DNA of 8,282 bases. Origin: an uncultured Rhodanobacteraceae bacterium. Its GTDB lineage: Bacteria > Pseudomonadota > Gammaproteobacteria > Xanthomonadales > Rhodanobacteraceae. The DNA lies in NCBI GenBank assembly GCA_937902695.1, contig CALFNI010000347.1, positions 1-8,282 on the forward strand, given 5' to 3'. How positions within the stretch are numbered: position 1 is the first letter of the stretch; the number at the start of each line of letters is the position of its first letter. Positions 1 to 6,813 of this stretch are shown here, in pieces. Both the position numbers and the translations under genes were made by a program. Under the pieces are notes generated by a model, which did no database searches, was not told the DNA's origin, and saw only the letters and a list, made by a program, of their open reading frames with translations.

Positions 1-302
1 GCGTGTTCGATCTCGCCTCGGTCTCGATGCCGCGCACCGGCCATGCGGTGGCGAGCGCGGCGGCACTCGAGCGCGCGCTCGACCGGCTCGATGCGCCTCG
101 CGGCATCGACGCGAAGCGGCTCGCAGGCTGTCGCGACGGCGTCGAGCGCGCGCTCGCCGCGCGAGTCGCCGAGGCCGAACACGCCATCGCCGCCGGCGAT
201 CGCGCACAGGCAACCGGGATACTGAATGCGATCGACGCGCGTTACGGCGGCGTCGCCGCGGCGGCAATCGCATCGCTCCGCGGCACCCTCGGCCCGCACT
301 GA
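1..302 (+). CDS. Unrecognised protein, C-terminal fragment (5' end outside window)
   Basis: An open frame enters from the left edge and ends at TGA 300-302. About 100 codons are visible, with the first complete codon, GTG, at position 3. That GTG could be a start, but no ribosome binding site can be seen and the frame is open to the edge, so I treat it as the tail of a longer gene. The visible part is alanine- and arginine-rich and reads as several amphipathic helices, ending in a segment containing IDARYGG and a short helix. It could be a helical-repeat (TPR-like) tail, but no family motif is clear enough to name. No membrane segment is seen. Third-position G/C use matches the downstream genes. 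It lies on the same strand as the efflux operon, but the 262-base gap argues against tight coupling. Confidence 0.6.
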   Translation, partial: VFDLASVSMPRTGHAVASAAALERALDRLDAPRGIDAKRLAGCRDGVERALAARVAEAEHAIAAGDRAQATGILNAIDARYGGVAAAAIASLRGTLGPH

Positions 303-330
303 GCCCGATTGTCCAGCGGGCAAGCGCCCG
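303..330 (+). other. Overlapping short stem-loops after the first stop codon
   Basis: Immediately after the stop at 302, GCCCG (303-307) can pair with CGGGC (317-321). The same CGGGC can instead pair with GCCCG (326-330) across an AAGC loop, so the two stems exclude each other. Stems are only 5 bp and there is no T-run, so this is at best a weak 3'-end structure and may be chance in GC-rich DNA. I see no convincing promoter, small gene or RNA in the rest of the 303-564 gap. Confidence 0.2.
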
Positions 331-552
331 ATCGACGTCGAACACGGCCCGGCGCGTCAGCCCGATGCCTGCCCGATGTCCGCACATGGCCATACCGCCG
401 CCGCTTTCGCGCCCTCTTCCCGTCGCACGCTCGAGCGTCGCACGGTTTGGCGTCGGGCCCGTTCGCTTGGCCGCAGCGCACGGAACGCGCATGACTCTTG
501 CCGCATCCGAATCGGAACGACGCACCGCTAACGTCCAGCCGACGAAGGCCTT

Positions 553-559
553 GGGAGGG
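553..559 (+). promoter_or_regulatory. Ribosome binding site of the RND permease
   Basis: GGGAGGG lies 5 bases before the ATG at 565. It is a strong purine-rich Shine-Dalgarno match and fixes the start of the permease. Confidence 0.75.
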
Positions 560-564
560 CCGCC

Positions 565-3500
565 ATGCGACTGATCGCCGCCTCCATCCGCAACCCGATC
601 GCGGTCGCCGTCACGGTCGCCCTGATCTGCCTGTTCGGCATGATGAGCCTCATGAAGCTGCCGCTGCAGCTTTTCCCGGACATCGACCGCCCGAACATCA
701 CGATCTTCACCGGCTGGCGCGCGGCCTCGCCCGAGGAAGCCGAGGCGCAGCTGCTCGAGCCGCAGGAGCAGGTGCTGCAGGGGCTTCCCGGCGTCGAGCA
801 GATCGAAGGCAACGCGAACTCCGGCGGCAGCTTCATCAATCTCACGTTCTCGATCGGCACGGACATGAAGGCCGCGCTCGTCGACGTGATCGGCCGCATG
901 AATCGCATCCGCCCGCTGCCGCAGGACGCGGACCGTCCCGTCATCCAGATCGGCGGCGGCGGCAACGACTCGAACGATTCGCTCTCATGGTTCTTCGTGC
1001 AGCTCCTGCCCGGCACGAAGGGACCGATCGAGAACTACCGCCGCTTCATCGAGGACGTCATCAAGCCGCGCATCGAATCGGTGCCGGGCGTCGCGTCGGT
1101 CAACGTCAACGCGGGCCCTCCCGACGACGTGCGCATCACGGTCGATCTCGCCAAGGCGGCCGCGCTGGGCGTCGGCATTCCGGACATCGCGAGCCGCGCC
1201 GCCGATCCGATCGACGTGTCGGGCGGCCAGATCGAAGTCGGCCGGCGCCAGTACGCGTTGCGCTTCACCGGCCGCTACAAGCCGGAGGATCTGGGCGAGC
1301 TCGTGCTCGCCTGGCGCGACGGCCGGCCGGTCAAGCTCGGCGACGTCGCGAAGATCGAGCTGAAGCCGCCCGAGCAGCAGTTCTTCGTGTACCAGAACGG
1401 CAACCCGGCGATCGGCCTGCAGGTGTTGCGGGCGCCCGGCGCGAACGTGCTCGGAACGCTGGAGCAGGTCAAGAAGGTCGTCGACGAGTTGCGCCAGGGC
1501 CAGCTGAAGGCGCGGGGCCTCGGCATCGAGCAGAGCTTCGATTCGGCGCTCTTCATCCACCGCGCGGTGAATCTGCTCACCGAAAACCTCATCGTCGGCG
1601 CGCTGCTGGCGCTCATCTGCGTCTGGTGGTTCATGCGCGACTGGCGCGCGACCCTGCTGATCGCGAGCGCGATTCCGGTCTGCCTGCTCGCGACGTTCGG
1701 CGCGCTCGATCTCGGCGGGCGCAGCCTCAACGTCATTTCGCTGGCCGGACTCGCGTTCGCGGTCGGCATGGTCGTCGAAGGCGCTATCGTCGTGTCGGGC
1801 AACATCATCCGGCTGAAGGAGGCCGGCATGACGCCGCTGGAAGCTGCGAAGACCGGCACCGAGCAAGTGGTGCCGGCGCTGGTCGCGTCGACGATCACGA
1901 CGATCGCGGTGTTCCTGCCGGTGCTGTTCCTGCGCGACGTCGAAGGCCAGATCTTCGCCGATCTCGCGCTGACGATCTCGATCGCGGTCGCGCTCTCGAT
2001 CGTCGTCGCGATCACGGTGCTGCCCGCCGCCGCCGGAGGATGGCTGAAGGCGAAGAAGCTGAAGTCGGGCTACGGCGACGGCTGGCCGGCGCTGACCGAG
2101 CGCATCCTCCGCTGGACGGATTCGCGTCCCAAGCAGATCGGCTGGGTGCTCGGTCTCCTCGTGCTGCCGCTGCTGCTCTCGTGGTACTTCCTGCCGAAGA
2201 TGGATTATCTCCCGCCGGTGAAGCGTGCGGCGATCGACGCGTTCTTCAACTTCCCGCCGGGCATGAGCCCCGAGAAGGTCAACGCCGAAATCGGCGGTAC
2301 GCTGATCCAGCGCCTCGAGCCTTACATGAAGGGCGAGAAGCAACCTGCCCTCAAGAACTACTACATCTGGCTCTGGCCGGGCGGCGGCACGATCGGCGCG
2401 CGCGTCGTCGACGAGAAACGCATCGGCGATCTCGAAAAGCTGATGCGCGACGAGATCACGGTCGGCTTCCCCGATACGCGCGCGTTCGCGACCGAAGGCG
2501 AGCTCTTCGGCGGCGTCGGCGGCTCGGCGCGCTCCGTCGCGATCCACCTGCAGAGCGACGACGCCGATACGCTCAACAAGGTCGCCGAGGAGGGCCGCAA
2601 GCTGCTCGAAGCGAAGTTCCCCGGCGCGAACGTGCAGGCGAATCCGAACACGGACCAGACGACGCTCGAGCTGCATGCCGTGCCGAACGATCGCCGCATG
2701 GCCGAAGCCGGCTGGGACCGCAACTCGCTCGGCACGATCGTGCGCGCGCTCGGTGACGGCGCGTGGCTCGGCGAATATTTCGACGGCCAGCGCCGCCTTT
2801 CGATCATCCTGCGCGCCGATCGCCGCGAGACGCCCGAAGCGCTCGCCGAAGCGCCGCTGGTGACGCCGACCGGGCAGATCATCCCGCTCGGCGACGTCAT
2901 CAAGCTCGAAACGGCGCTCGGCCCGAACCAGATCCGTCGCCTCGATCATCGCCGCACCGTCACGCTGACGATGGATCCGCCGCAGACGCTCTCGCTCGAG
3001 GATGCGCTCGCGACGATCGAGCACGACATCGTGCCGGCGCTGAAGGCGAAGCTGCCGCCCGACGCGAACATCCGCCTCGCCGGCAGCGCCGATCATCTGC
3101 AGGCGACCGTCGCGACGATGGCCAAGAACTTCATCCTGGCGCTGATCGTGCTGTTCATGCTGATGGCGGCGATGTTCCGCTCGCTGCGCGATGCGCTGGT
3201 CGTGGTGCTGACGGTGCCGGTCGCGCTCGTCGGCGGCGTGCTCGGCCTTCGCGTGCTCGGCGCCGTTGCGTTCCAGCCGCTCGATCTCCTCACGATGATC
3301 GGCTTCATCATGATGGTCGGCGTGATCGTCAACCACTCGATCCTGCTCGTCGACCGCACGCGCGACGCGCAGAATCACGGCCATTCGCTCGAGGAATCGA
3401 TCCGGCTCGCATTGAACCAGCGCCTGCGCGCGATTCTCGCCTCGACGCTGACCGGCGCGCTGGGTGCGCTGCCGATGGCCGTCAATCCCGGCCCCGGCAG

Positions 3501-3672
3501 CGTGATCTATCGCGGGCTCGCCGCAGTGAACGTCGGCGGTGTCGTCGTCGCGATGGTGTTCTCGCTGCTGCTGCTGCCGAGCCTGATGCGCCTCACGACG
3601 CCGGCGGCGAAGTCGCTGCCGGCGCTGACGGACGAGACGCTTTCGAAAGGCGCGGTCGCGCGCGCAGCCTAG
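565..3672 (+). CDS. RND-family efflux transporter permease subunit
   Basis: This is the inner-membrane proton-driven pump of a tripartite efflux system (hydrophobe/amphiphile efflux, AcrB-type). It has 1035 residues, a normal full length. Visible architecture: TM1 about 12-30; a first periplasmic porter loop opening with LPLQLFPDIDRP (32-43) and LQGLPGVEQIEGNA (71-84); TM2-TM6 about 338-487; TM7 about 526-543; a second large periplasmic loop about 545-850; TM8-TM12 about 855-1008. The start is fixed by a strong GGGAGGG site. The TM4 relay region reads GMVVEGAIVVSGN (401-413): the AcrB Asp pair (407/408) is replaced by E405-G406. TM10 reads VNHSILLVD (922-930), with Asn in place of the AcrB lysine. 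R955 in TM11 may match AcrB R971. The adaptor gene starts 26 bases after the stop, so the two are almost certainly co-transcribed. The substrate cannot be told from sequence; a heavy-metal pump is less likely because the heavy-metal RND motifs are not apparent. Confidence 0.95.
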   Translation: MRLIAASIRNPIAVAVTVALICLFGMMSLMKLPLQLFPDIDRPNITIFTGWRAASPEEAEAQLLEPQEQVLQGLPGVEQIEGNANSGGSFINLTFSIGTDMKAALVDVIGRMNRIRPLPQDADRPVIQIGGGGNDSNDSLSWFFVQLLPGTKGPIENYRRFIEDVIKPRIESVPGVASVNVNAGPPDDVRITVDLAKAAALGVGIPDIASRAADPIDVSGGQIEVGRRQYALRFTGRYKPEDLGELVLAWRDGRPVKLGDVAKIELKPPEQQFFVYQNGNPAIGLQVLRAPGANVLGTLEQVKKVVDELRQGQLKARGLGIEQSFDSALFIHRAVNLLTENLIVGALLALICVWWFMRDWRATLLIASAIPVCLLATFGALDLGGRSLNVISLAGLAFAVGMVVEGAIVVSGNIIRLKEAGMTPLEAAKTGTEQVVPALVASTITTIAVFLPVLFLRDVEGQIFADLALTISIAVALSIVVAITVLPAAAGGWLKAKKLKSGYGDGWPALTERILRWTDSRPKQIGWVLGLLVLPLLLSWYFLPKMDYLPPVKRAAIDAFFNFPPGMSPEKVNAEIGGTLIQRLEPYMKGEKQPALKNYYIWLWPGGGTIGARVVDEKRIGDLEKLMRDEITVGFPDTRAFATEGELFGGVGGSARSVAIHLQSDDADTLNKVAEEGRKLLEAKFPGANVQANPNTDQTTLELHAVPNDRRMAEAGWDRNSLGTIVRALGDGAWLGEYFDGQRRLSIILRADRRETPEALAEAPLVTPTGQIIPLGDVIKLETALGPNQIRRLDHRRTVTLTMDPPQTLSLEDALATIEHDIVPALKAKLPPDANIRLAGSADHLQATVATMAKNFILALIVLFMLMAAMFRSLRDALVVVLTVPVALVGGVLGLRVLGAVAFQPLDLLTMIGFIMMVGVIVNHSILLVDRTRDAQNHGHSLEESIRLALNQRLRAILASTLTGALGALPMAVNPGPGSVIYRGLAAVNVGGVVVAMVFSLLLLPSLMRLTTPAAKSLPALTDETLSKGAVARAA

Positions 3673-3688
3673 CGACGCATAACAAGAT

Positions 3689-3692
3689 GGAG
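3689..3692 (+). promoter_or_regulatory. Ribosome binding site deciding the adaptor start
   Basis: GGAG lies 6 bases before the ATG at 3699. An earlier in-frame ATG at 3687 overlaps this site and has no good Shine-Dalgarno of its own. I therefore prefer 3699, which also puts the basic signal-peptide n-region right at the N-terminus. Confidence 0.6.
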
Positions 3693-3698
3693 CACACG

Positions 3699-4817
3699 AT
3701 GCGAAACAAGCTGTTGTCCGCCGCGGCGATCGCACTCGCCCTGGCCCTCGCCTCGCCGCTCGTCGCGACGAAGACCCAGGCACAGCAGGCGAAGGCGCCC
3801 GAGCCGCCGCCGACGCCGGTCGAAGTCGCCAGGGCCGACATCGCGCGGATCGCGCCGCGGCGCTGGGCACCCGGCAGCGTCGTCAGCCGCGACGATGCCA
3901 AGCTCGCAACCAGCGCCGCCGGGCGCCTCGAGTATGTCGCCGAAGTCGGCACGCGGCTCAAGGCCGGCGATCGCATCGCCAAGCTCGAAGACCAGGCGAT
4001 TCGGCTGCGCATCGAGGACGCCAGGACCGAAGTCGCGCGGATCAAGGCGCAACGCGAGCTCTCGGACCGGACGCGCGACAGGCTCGAAAAGCTGGCCAGC
4101 ACGAACAGCATCGCGGCGAACCAGCTCGACGAGGCGCGAGCGCAGGTGCTGCAGCTGACCGCGCAGCTGCAGCAGGTCGAGGTGCGCGTGCGGTCCGCGC
4201 AATACGATCTCGAGCAAACCGAAGTGCGCGCGCCATTCCCGGGCGTGGTCAGCGAGCGGCTGGCGACGCGCGGCGAGTACGTCGCGACCGGCGCGTCGAT
4301 CGCGCACCTCGTCGACACGACGAACCTCGAAGCGAAGGTGCAGGCGCCGCTCGCGCTTGCGGCGCTCGTCAAGCCCGAGATGAAACTGCCGGTGCGCATC
4401 GGCGATCGCGAGTTCAAGGCGAGCGTCCGCGCCGTCGTGCCGATCGGCGAGGAGCGCTCGCGCCAGTTCGAGCTGCGGCTCGCCCTCGGCGAGAATCCGC
4501 CGATGGTCGGCAGTGCGCTCGAAGTCGCGCTGCCGGACCGCGAAGTCGCGCAGACGCTCGCGGTGCCGCGCGATGCGCTCGTCGTGCGCGAGAACGGGAG
4601 CTACGTGATGCGCATCAAGGCGGACAACACCGCCGAGCGCGTCGAAGTGAAAGCCGGCGCGAGCGACGGCGAGCTGACGGCGGTGACCGGCGAGCTTTCC
4701 GCGGGAGACACGGTGGTCGTGCGCGGCGCGGAGCGGCTCACGGTCGGACAGAAGGTGCGTATCGCCGAGCGGCCCGCTGTTGCCGCTGCGGGCACGACGT
4801 CTGCGCGGTCGGGTTAG
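3699..4817 (+). CDS. RND efflux periplasmic adaptor (membrane fusion protein, HlyD/AcrA type)
   Basis: This protein bridges the RND permease to an outer-membrane channel in the periplasm. It has 372 residues, typical of the family. The N-terminus is a Sec-type signal: basic MRNK, a hydrophobic stretch about 5-23, and likely cleavage near TQA-QQ (28/29). There is no lipobox cysteine, so unlike AcrA it is probably not a lipoprotein. A proline-rich linker (32-40) follows. Next come the lipoyl half-motifs (about 66-100 and 170-205, the second with VRAPFPGVVSERL), flanking an alpha-helical hairpin (about 101-168). Then come a beta-barrel domain (about 208-285) and a membrane-proximal domain (about 286-358, with LAVPRDALV). 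At the hairpin tip, R128 and L132 match the R-L-S channel-docking pattern of adaptors, but the serine position appears to be A139. An alternative start at 3687 would add four residues. The gene lies downstream of its permease, the reverse of the common adaptor-permease order. Confidence 0.93.
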   Translation: MRNKLLSAAAIALALALASPLVATKTQAQQAKAPEPPPTPVEVARADIARIAPRRWAPGSVVSRDDAKLATSAAGRLEYVAEVGTRLKAGDRIAKLEDQAIRLRIEDARTEVARIKAQRELSDRTRDRLEKLASTNSIAANQLDEARAQVLQLTAQLQQVEVRVRSAQYDLEQTEVRAPFPGVVSERLATRGEYVATGASIAHLVDTTNLEAKVQAPLALAALVKPEMKLPVRIGDREFKASVRAVVPIGEERSRQFELRLALGENPPMVGSALEVALPDREVAQTLAVPRDALVVRENGSYVMRIKADNTAERVEVKAGASDGELTAVTGELSAGDTVVVRGAERLTVGQKVRIAERPAVAAAGTTSARSG

Positions 4818-4875
4818 TCGTCGGTCCGGCGTGGGCCGGTAGCCGGGTCGGTTTGCGCTGTGGGGGTTGTGGATA

Positions 4876-5001
4876 ACCGACTCACGTCCGTGTGTGTTTC
4901 GTCGACCATCCCTGGTCGCCGGTTGCTCTCTTTTGCTTGCCCAAAAGAAAGTAACCGGCGACAATGGATGGTCGACGAACACCACACGGACGTGAGTCGG
5001 T
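4876..5001. repeat. 126-base near-perfect palindrome between convergent genes
   Basis: Two 60-base arms (4876-4935 and 4942-5001) are reverse complements at 53 of 60 positions, with no gaps, around a 6-base centre CTTGCC (4936-4941). The outermost 19 bp (4876-4894 with 4983-5001) are perfect. Other perfect blocks are TTCGTCGACCATCC (4898-4911), GTCGCCGGTT (4915-4924) and TCTTTTG (4929-4935). It fills most of the gap between the adaptor (+) and ppnN (-), both of which read towards it, so as RNA it would form a very long hairpin in either transcript. The central part resembles intergenic sequences I recall from Xanthomonadales genomes, so I infer a dispersed palindromic element that may also end or stabilise transcripts from both sides. 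No transposase or flanking target-site duplication is evident. The rest of the 4818-5088 gap holds only a short CCGGC/GCCGG stem at 4826-4839 and the hairpin at 5057-5073. Confidence 0.85.
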
Positions 5002-5056
5002 CTTCGCGACAACGTCAAACGGCGAAGCAAGAACCGACACCATCCTCACCCAACCC

Positions 5057-5073
5057 TCCCCCTGAAGGGGGGA
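5057..5073 (-). repeat. Small C5/G5 hairpin downstream of ppnN
   Basis: CCCCC (5058-5062) pairs with GGGGG (5067-5071) across a TGAA loop; a shifted 6-bp pairing of 5057-5062 with 5068-5073 is also possible. It sits about 15 bases past the ppnN stop on the - strand, a natural place for a 3'-end structure. No T-run follows in that direction, so it is not a canonical intrinsic terminator. It resembles short repeats common in intergenic DNA of this group. Confidence 0.45.
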
Positions 5074-5088
5074 CTAAACGCTACCGAA

Positions 5089-6471
5089 TCACGCCCCACG
5101 AATCCGATAGCACGGCACATAAGTGCTCCCGGGCAACTTCATCCGCTGCTGCACGACGAAACTCGCCAGCAGCGCATCGAGCGCCTGCATCACGTCGCGA
5201 TCGCCATCGATCTCGAACGGGCCATGTTTCTCGATCGCGCGCATGCCGTCTTCCTTGACGTTGCCGGCGACGATGCCCGAGAAGGCGCGGCGAAGGTCGG
5301 CTGCGAACCGATGCGGCTCCTGCGCGCGATGGAGGTTCAGCGCCGACATCGCCTGATGCGTCGGCACGAACGGCACCTGGAACTCGCGCTCGACGTGCAG
5401 CGCCCAGTTGAAGAAGAACGCATCCTTGTTGTCGAGCCGGTAGCCGCGCACGCGCTCGATGCCCTTGCGCACCTGGTGCGCGACCTCGCGCGGATCGCCG
5501 ACGACGATGCGATAACGCTGCGCGACCTTGTCGCCGAGCGCGAGGCGCAGGAACGTGTCGATCTGCTCGAAGTAGGCTTTCGATTCGACCGGGCCGGTGA
5601 ATATCAGCGGGAACGGTACGCCGTCGTTGGCCGGATGCAGCAGGATGCCGAGGAGATAGAGTATTTCCTCGGCCGTGCCGACGCCGCCCGGAAAGACGAC
5701 CGTCGCGTGCGCGATGCGCACGAACGCCTCGAGCCGCTTCTCGATGTCGGGCATGATCACGAGGTTGTTGACGATCGGATTCGGCGACTCGGCCGCGATG
5801 ATGCCGGGCTCGGTGATGCCGATGTAGCGGTTCTTCGTGCGCCGCTGCTTCGCATGCGCGATCGTCGCGCCCTTCATCGGGCCTTTCATCGCGCCGGGCC
5901 CGCAGCCGGTGCAGATGTCGAACGCGCGCAGGCCGAGCTCGTAGCCGACCTTTTTCGTGTATTCGTATTCGTCGCGCTGGATCGAATGGCCGCCCCAGCA
6001 GACGACGAGATTCGGATCCACGTTCGCGCGCAATACGCGTGCGTTGCGCAGGATCTCGAACACCGCGTGCGTGATGCCGGTCGAATCGGAGAGATCGAAG
6101 CGCCCGGCTTCGATCTGCGTCGCGACATAGACGATGTCGCGCACGACCGCGAACAGGAGCTCGTTGACGCCGCGGATGATGCGCCGGTCGACGAACGCGT
6201 CGGCCGGCGCGTTGTTGAGTTCGAGCTTGACGCCGCGATCCTGCTGCAGGATCTGGATGTCGAAATCGGGGTAGCGCTCGAGCAGCTGGCGCGCATCGTC
6301 GGTCGCGCTGCCCTGCGTCAGCACGGCGAGCGCGCAGCGGCGCAGGAGCTCGTGCAATCCGCCGCCGCCCGCATCGCGCAAGCGCGCGACTTCGTGGCGC
6401 GACAGCACGTCGAGGCCCGCAGCCGGCGCGATTTGCGCGCTGAACGTCGGGCTTTTGTTTGGGGTATCCAT
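5089..6471 (-). CDS. ppnN: Pyrimidine/purine nucleotide 5'-monophosphate nucleosidase (LOG family)
   Basis: This cytoplasmic enzyme cleaves nucleoside monophosphates to free base and ribose 5-phosphate; the E. coli homologue (formerly YgdH, 454 residues) is stimulated by ppGpp. This protein has 460 residues and matches the E. coli family over its whole length as I recall it. The N-terminal domain spans about 15-145 and includes RGVKLELNNAP (79-89). The LOG Rossmann core includes VCWGGHSI (157-164), CTGCGPGAM (187-195), MPDIEKRLEAFVRIAH (240-255) and the signature PGGVGTAEE (261-269). The C-terminal domain includes AADLRRAFSGIVAGNVKE (390-407) and QHRMKLPG-like QQRMKLPG (441-448). The start ATG at 6469-6471 gives MDTPNKSP and family length. 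A longer frame to 6708 only reads through hairpin repeats. The ribosome site is weak (AAGG about 6 bases upstream). In place of the MEA after CGPGA in E. coli there is MKG (195-197), probably a lineage variant. It converges on the efflux operon and has its own upstream gap, so it is probably a separate transcript. Confidence 0.95.
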   Translation of the reverse strand: MDTPNKSPTFSAQIAPAAGLDVLSRHEVARLRDAGGGGLHELLRRCALAVLTQGSATDDARQLLERYPDFDIQILQQDRGVKLELNNAPADAFVDRRIIRGVNELLFAVVRDIVYVATQIEAGRFDLSDSTGITHAVFEILRNARVLRANVDPNLVVCWGGHSIQRDEYEYTKKVGYELGLRAFDICTGCGPGAMKGPMKGATIAHAKQRRTKNRYIGITEPGIIAAESPNPIVNNLVIMPDIEKRLEAFVRIAHATVVFPGGVGTAEEILYLLGILLHPANDGVPFPLIFTGPVESKAYFEQIDTFLRLALGDKVAQRYRIVVGDPREVAHQVRKGIERVRGYRLDNKDAFFFNWALHVEREFQVPFVPTHQAMSALNLHRAQEPHRFAADLRRAFSGIVAGNVKEDGMRAIEKHGPFEIDGDRDVMQALDALLASFVVQQRMKLPGSTYVPCYRIRGA

Positions 6472-6511
6472 GCGGCCTTGAGTTCGTGATTGGAGCGCAA
6501 TGGTACGCCGA

Positions 6512-6526
6512 CGTCCGTTTCGGACG
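6512..6526. promoter_or_regulatory. Perfect 6-bp dyad upstream of ppnN
   Basis: CGTCCG and CGGACG flank a TTT centre, 40 bases upstream of the ppnN start codon. It could be an operator or a hairpin in the ppnN leader. Dyads this short also arise by chance in GC-rich DNA, and no known binding-site consensus is recognised. Confidence 0.25.
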
Positions 6527-6550
6527 CGATCTGGCTGCGAAAGGCGCTGG

Positions 6551-6570
6551 GTCCCCGCTTTCGCGGGGAC
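6551..6570. repeat. REP-like hairpin (GTCCCCGC / GCGGGGAC)
   Basis: An 8-bp perfect stem, 6551-6558 with 6563-6570, encloses a TTTC loop. The sequence matches a dispersed intergenic repeat familiar from many proteobacterial genomes, whose accidental translations contain strings such as VPAKAGTQ; that string appears in the - strand frame here. Such elements are non-coding and often lie between operons. Confidence 0.65.
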
Positions 6571-6710
6571 GACGAAGATGGATTCGCAGTCGTTCGCTGC
6601 GTCTGCGGCAGGGACTGCCGCGCTTTGCTCGACTCCGCCCCTCTCGGCGCGACAAGCGCGGAGGAAATAGCCGCGAAGCCGTGGCCGGCGGGATGCCCCA
6701 GCCGTCACCC

Positions 6711-6738
6711 TCCCCTCTCCCGCAAGCGGGAGAGGGGA
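6711..6738. repeat. REP-like 13-bp perfect hairpin (TCCCCTCTCCCGC)
   Basis: TCCCCTCTCCCGC (6711-6723) and GCGGGAGAGGGGA (6726-6738) are exact reverse complements separated by AA. It lies 75 bases past the receptor stop on the - strand, so it may protect or end that transcript, although no T-run follows. Its + strand translation contains SPLPQAGEG, a string typical of a dispersed repeat in Xanthomonadales and related genomes. Truncated GCGGGAG copies follow at 6749 and 6772. Confidence 0.7.
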
Positions 6739-6813
6739 AGGATTTCAGGCGGGAGAGATGAAAAGATTCAAGCGGGAGCGGCGCAGAATCGAGTACGCAA
6801 CAAAATGGCGGAC

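Larger units (their letters stand above)
6472..6813. other. 342-base intergenic region with several hairpin repeats
   Basis: This gap lies between the receptor stop (6814) and the ppnN start (6471), both genes on the - strand. It contains a dyad at 6512-6526, a GTCCCCGC hairpin at 6551-6570, a GCGGCA/TGCCGC stem at 6605-6621, and a 13-bp perfect hairpin at 6711-6738. GCGGGAG recurs at 6726, 6749 and 6772. The ppnN promoter should lie here, but no good -35/-10 pair can be picked out. Short frames here have no family resemblance and encode the repeat sequences, so I call no gene. Confidence 0.7.

Noticed and set aside
494..533. Possible sigma-70 promoter before the permease (TTGCCG ... TAACGT)
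   Set aside because: The spacing between the boxes is about 25 bases, too long, and both boxes match poorly.
498..2756. 752-codon + strand frame overlapping the permease
   Set aside because: It is an alternative frame of the permease gene with an Arg-rich, low-complexity translation. The permease frame has the ribosome binding site and the full RND architecture.
985..3870. 961-codon open frame on the - strand, antisense to the RND permease
   Set aside because: It is a shadow of the GC-rich codon bias of the permease. Its translation is dominated by Arg, Asp, His and Glu with no domain, and the + strand permease is unmistakable.
4826..4839. CCGGC-GTGG-GCCGG stem just after the adaptor stop as an intrinsic terminator
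   Set aside because: The stem is only 5 bp, with no T-run directly after it. The nearby palindrome is a far stronger candidate for a 3'-end structure.
4860..5258. 132-codon + strand frame across the palindrome
   Set aside because: It is a translation of the palindrome and the C5/G5 hairpin, then runs antisense into ppnN. It has no ribosome site and no protein family.
6472..6708. Upstream extension of ppnN to an ATG at 6708
   Set aside because: The extra 79 residues translate hairpin repeats (for example VPAKAGTQ) and exceed the family length. The ATG at 6471 gives 460 residues, in line with E. coli PpnN.
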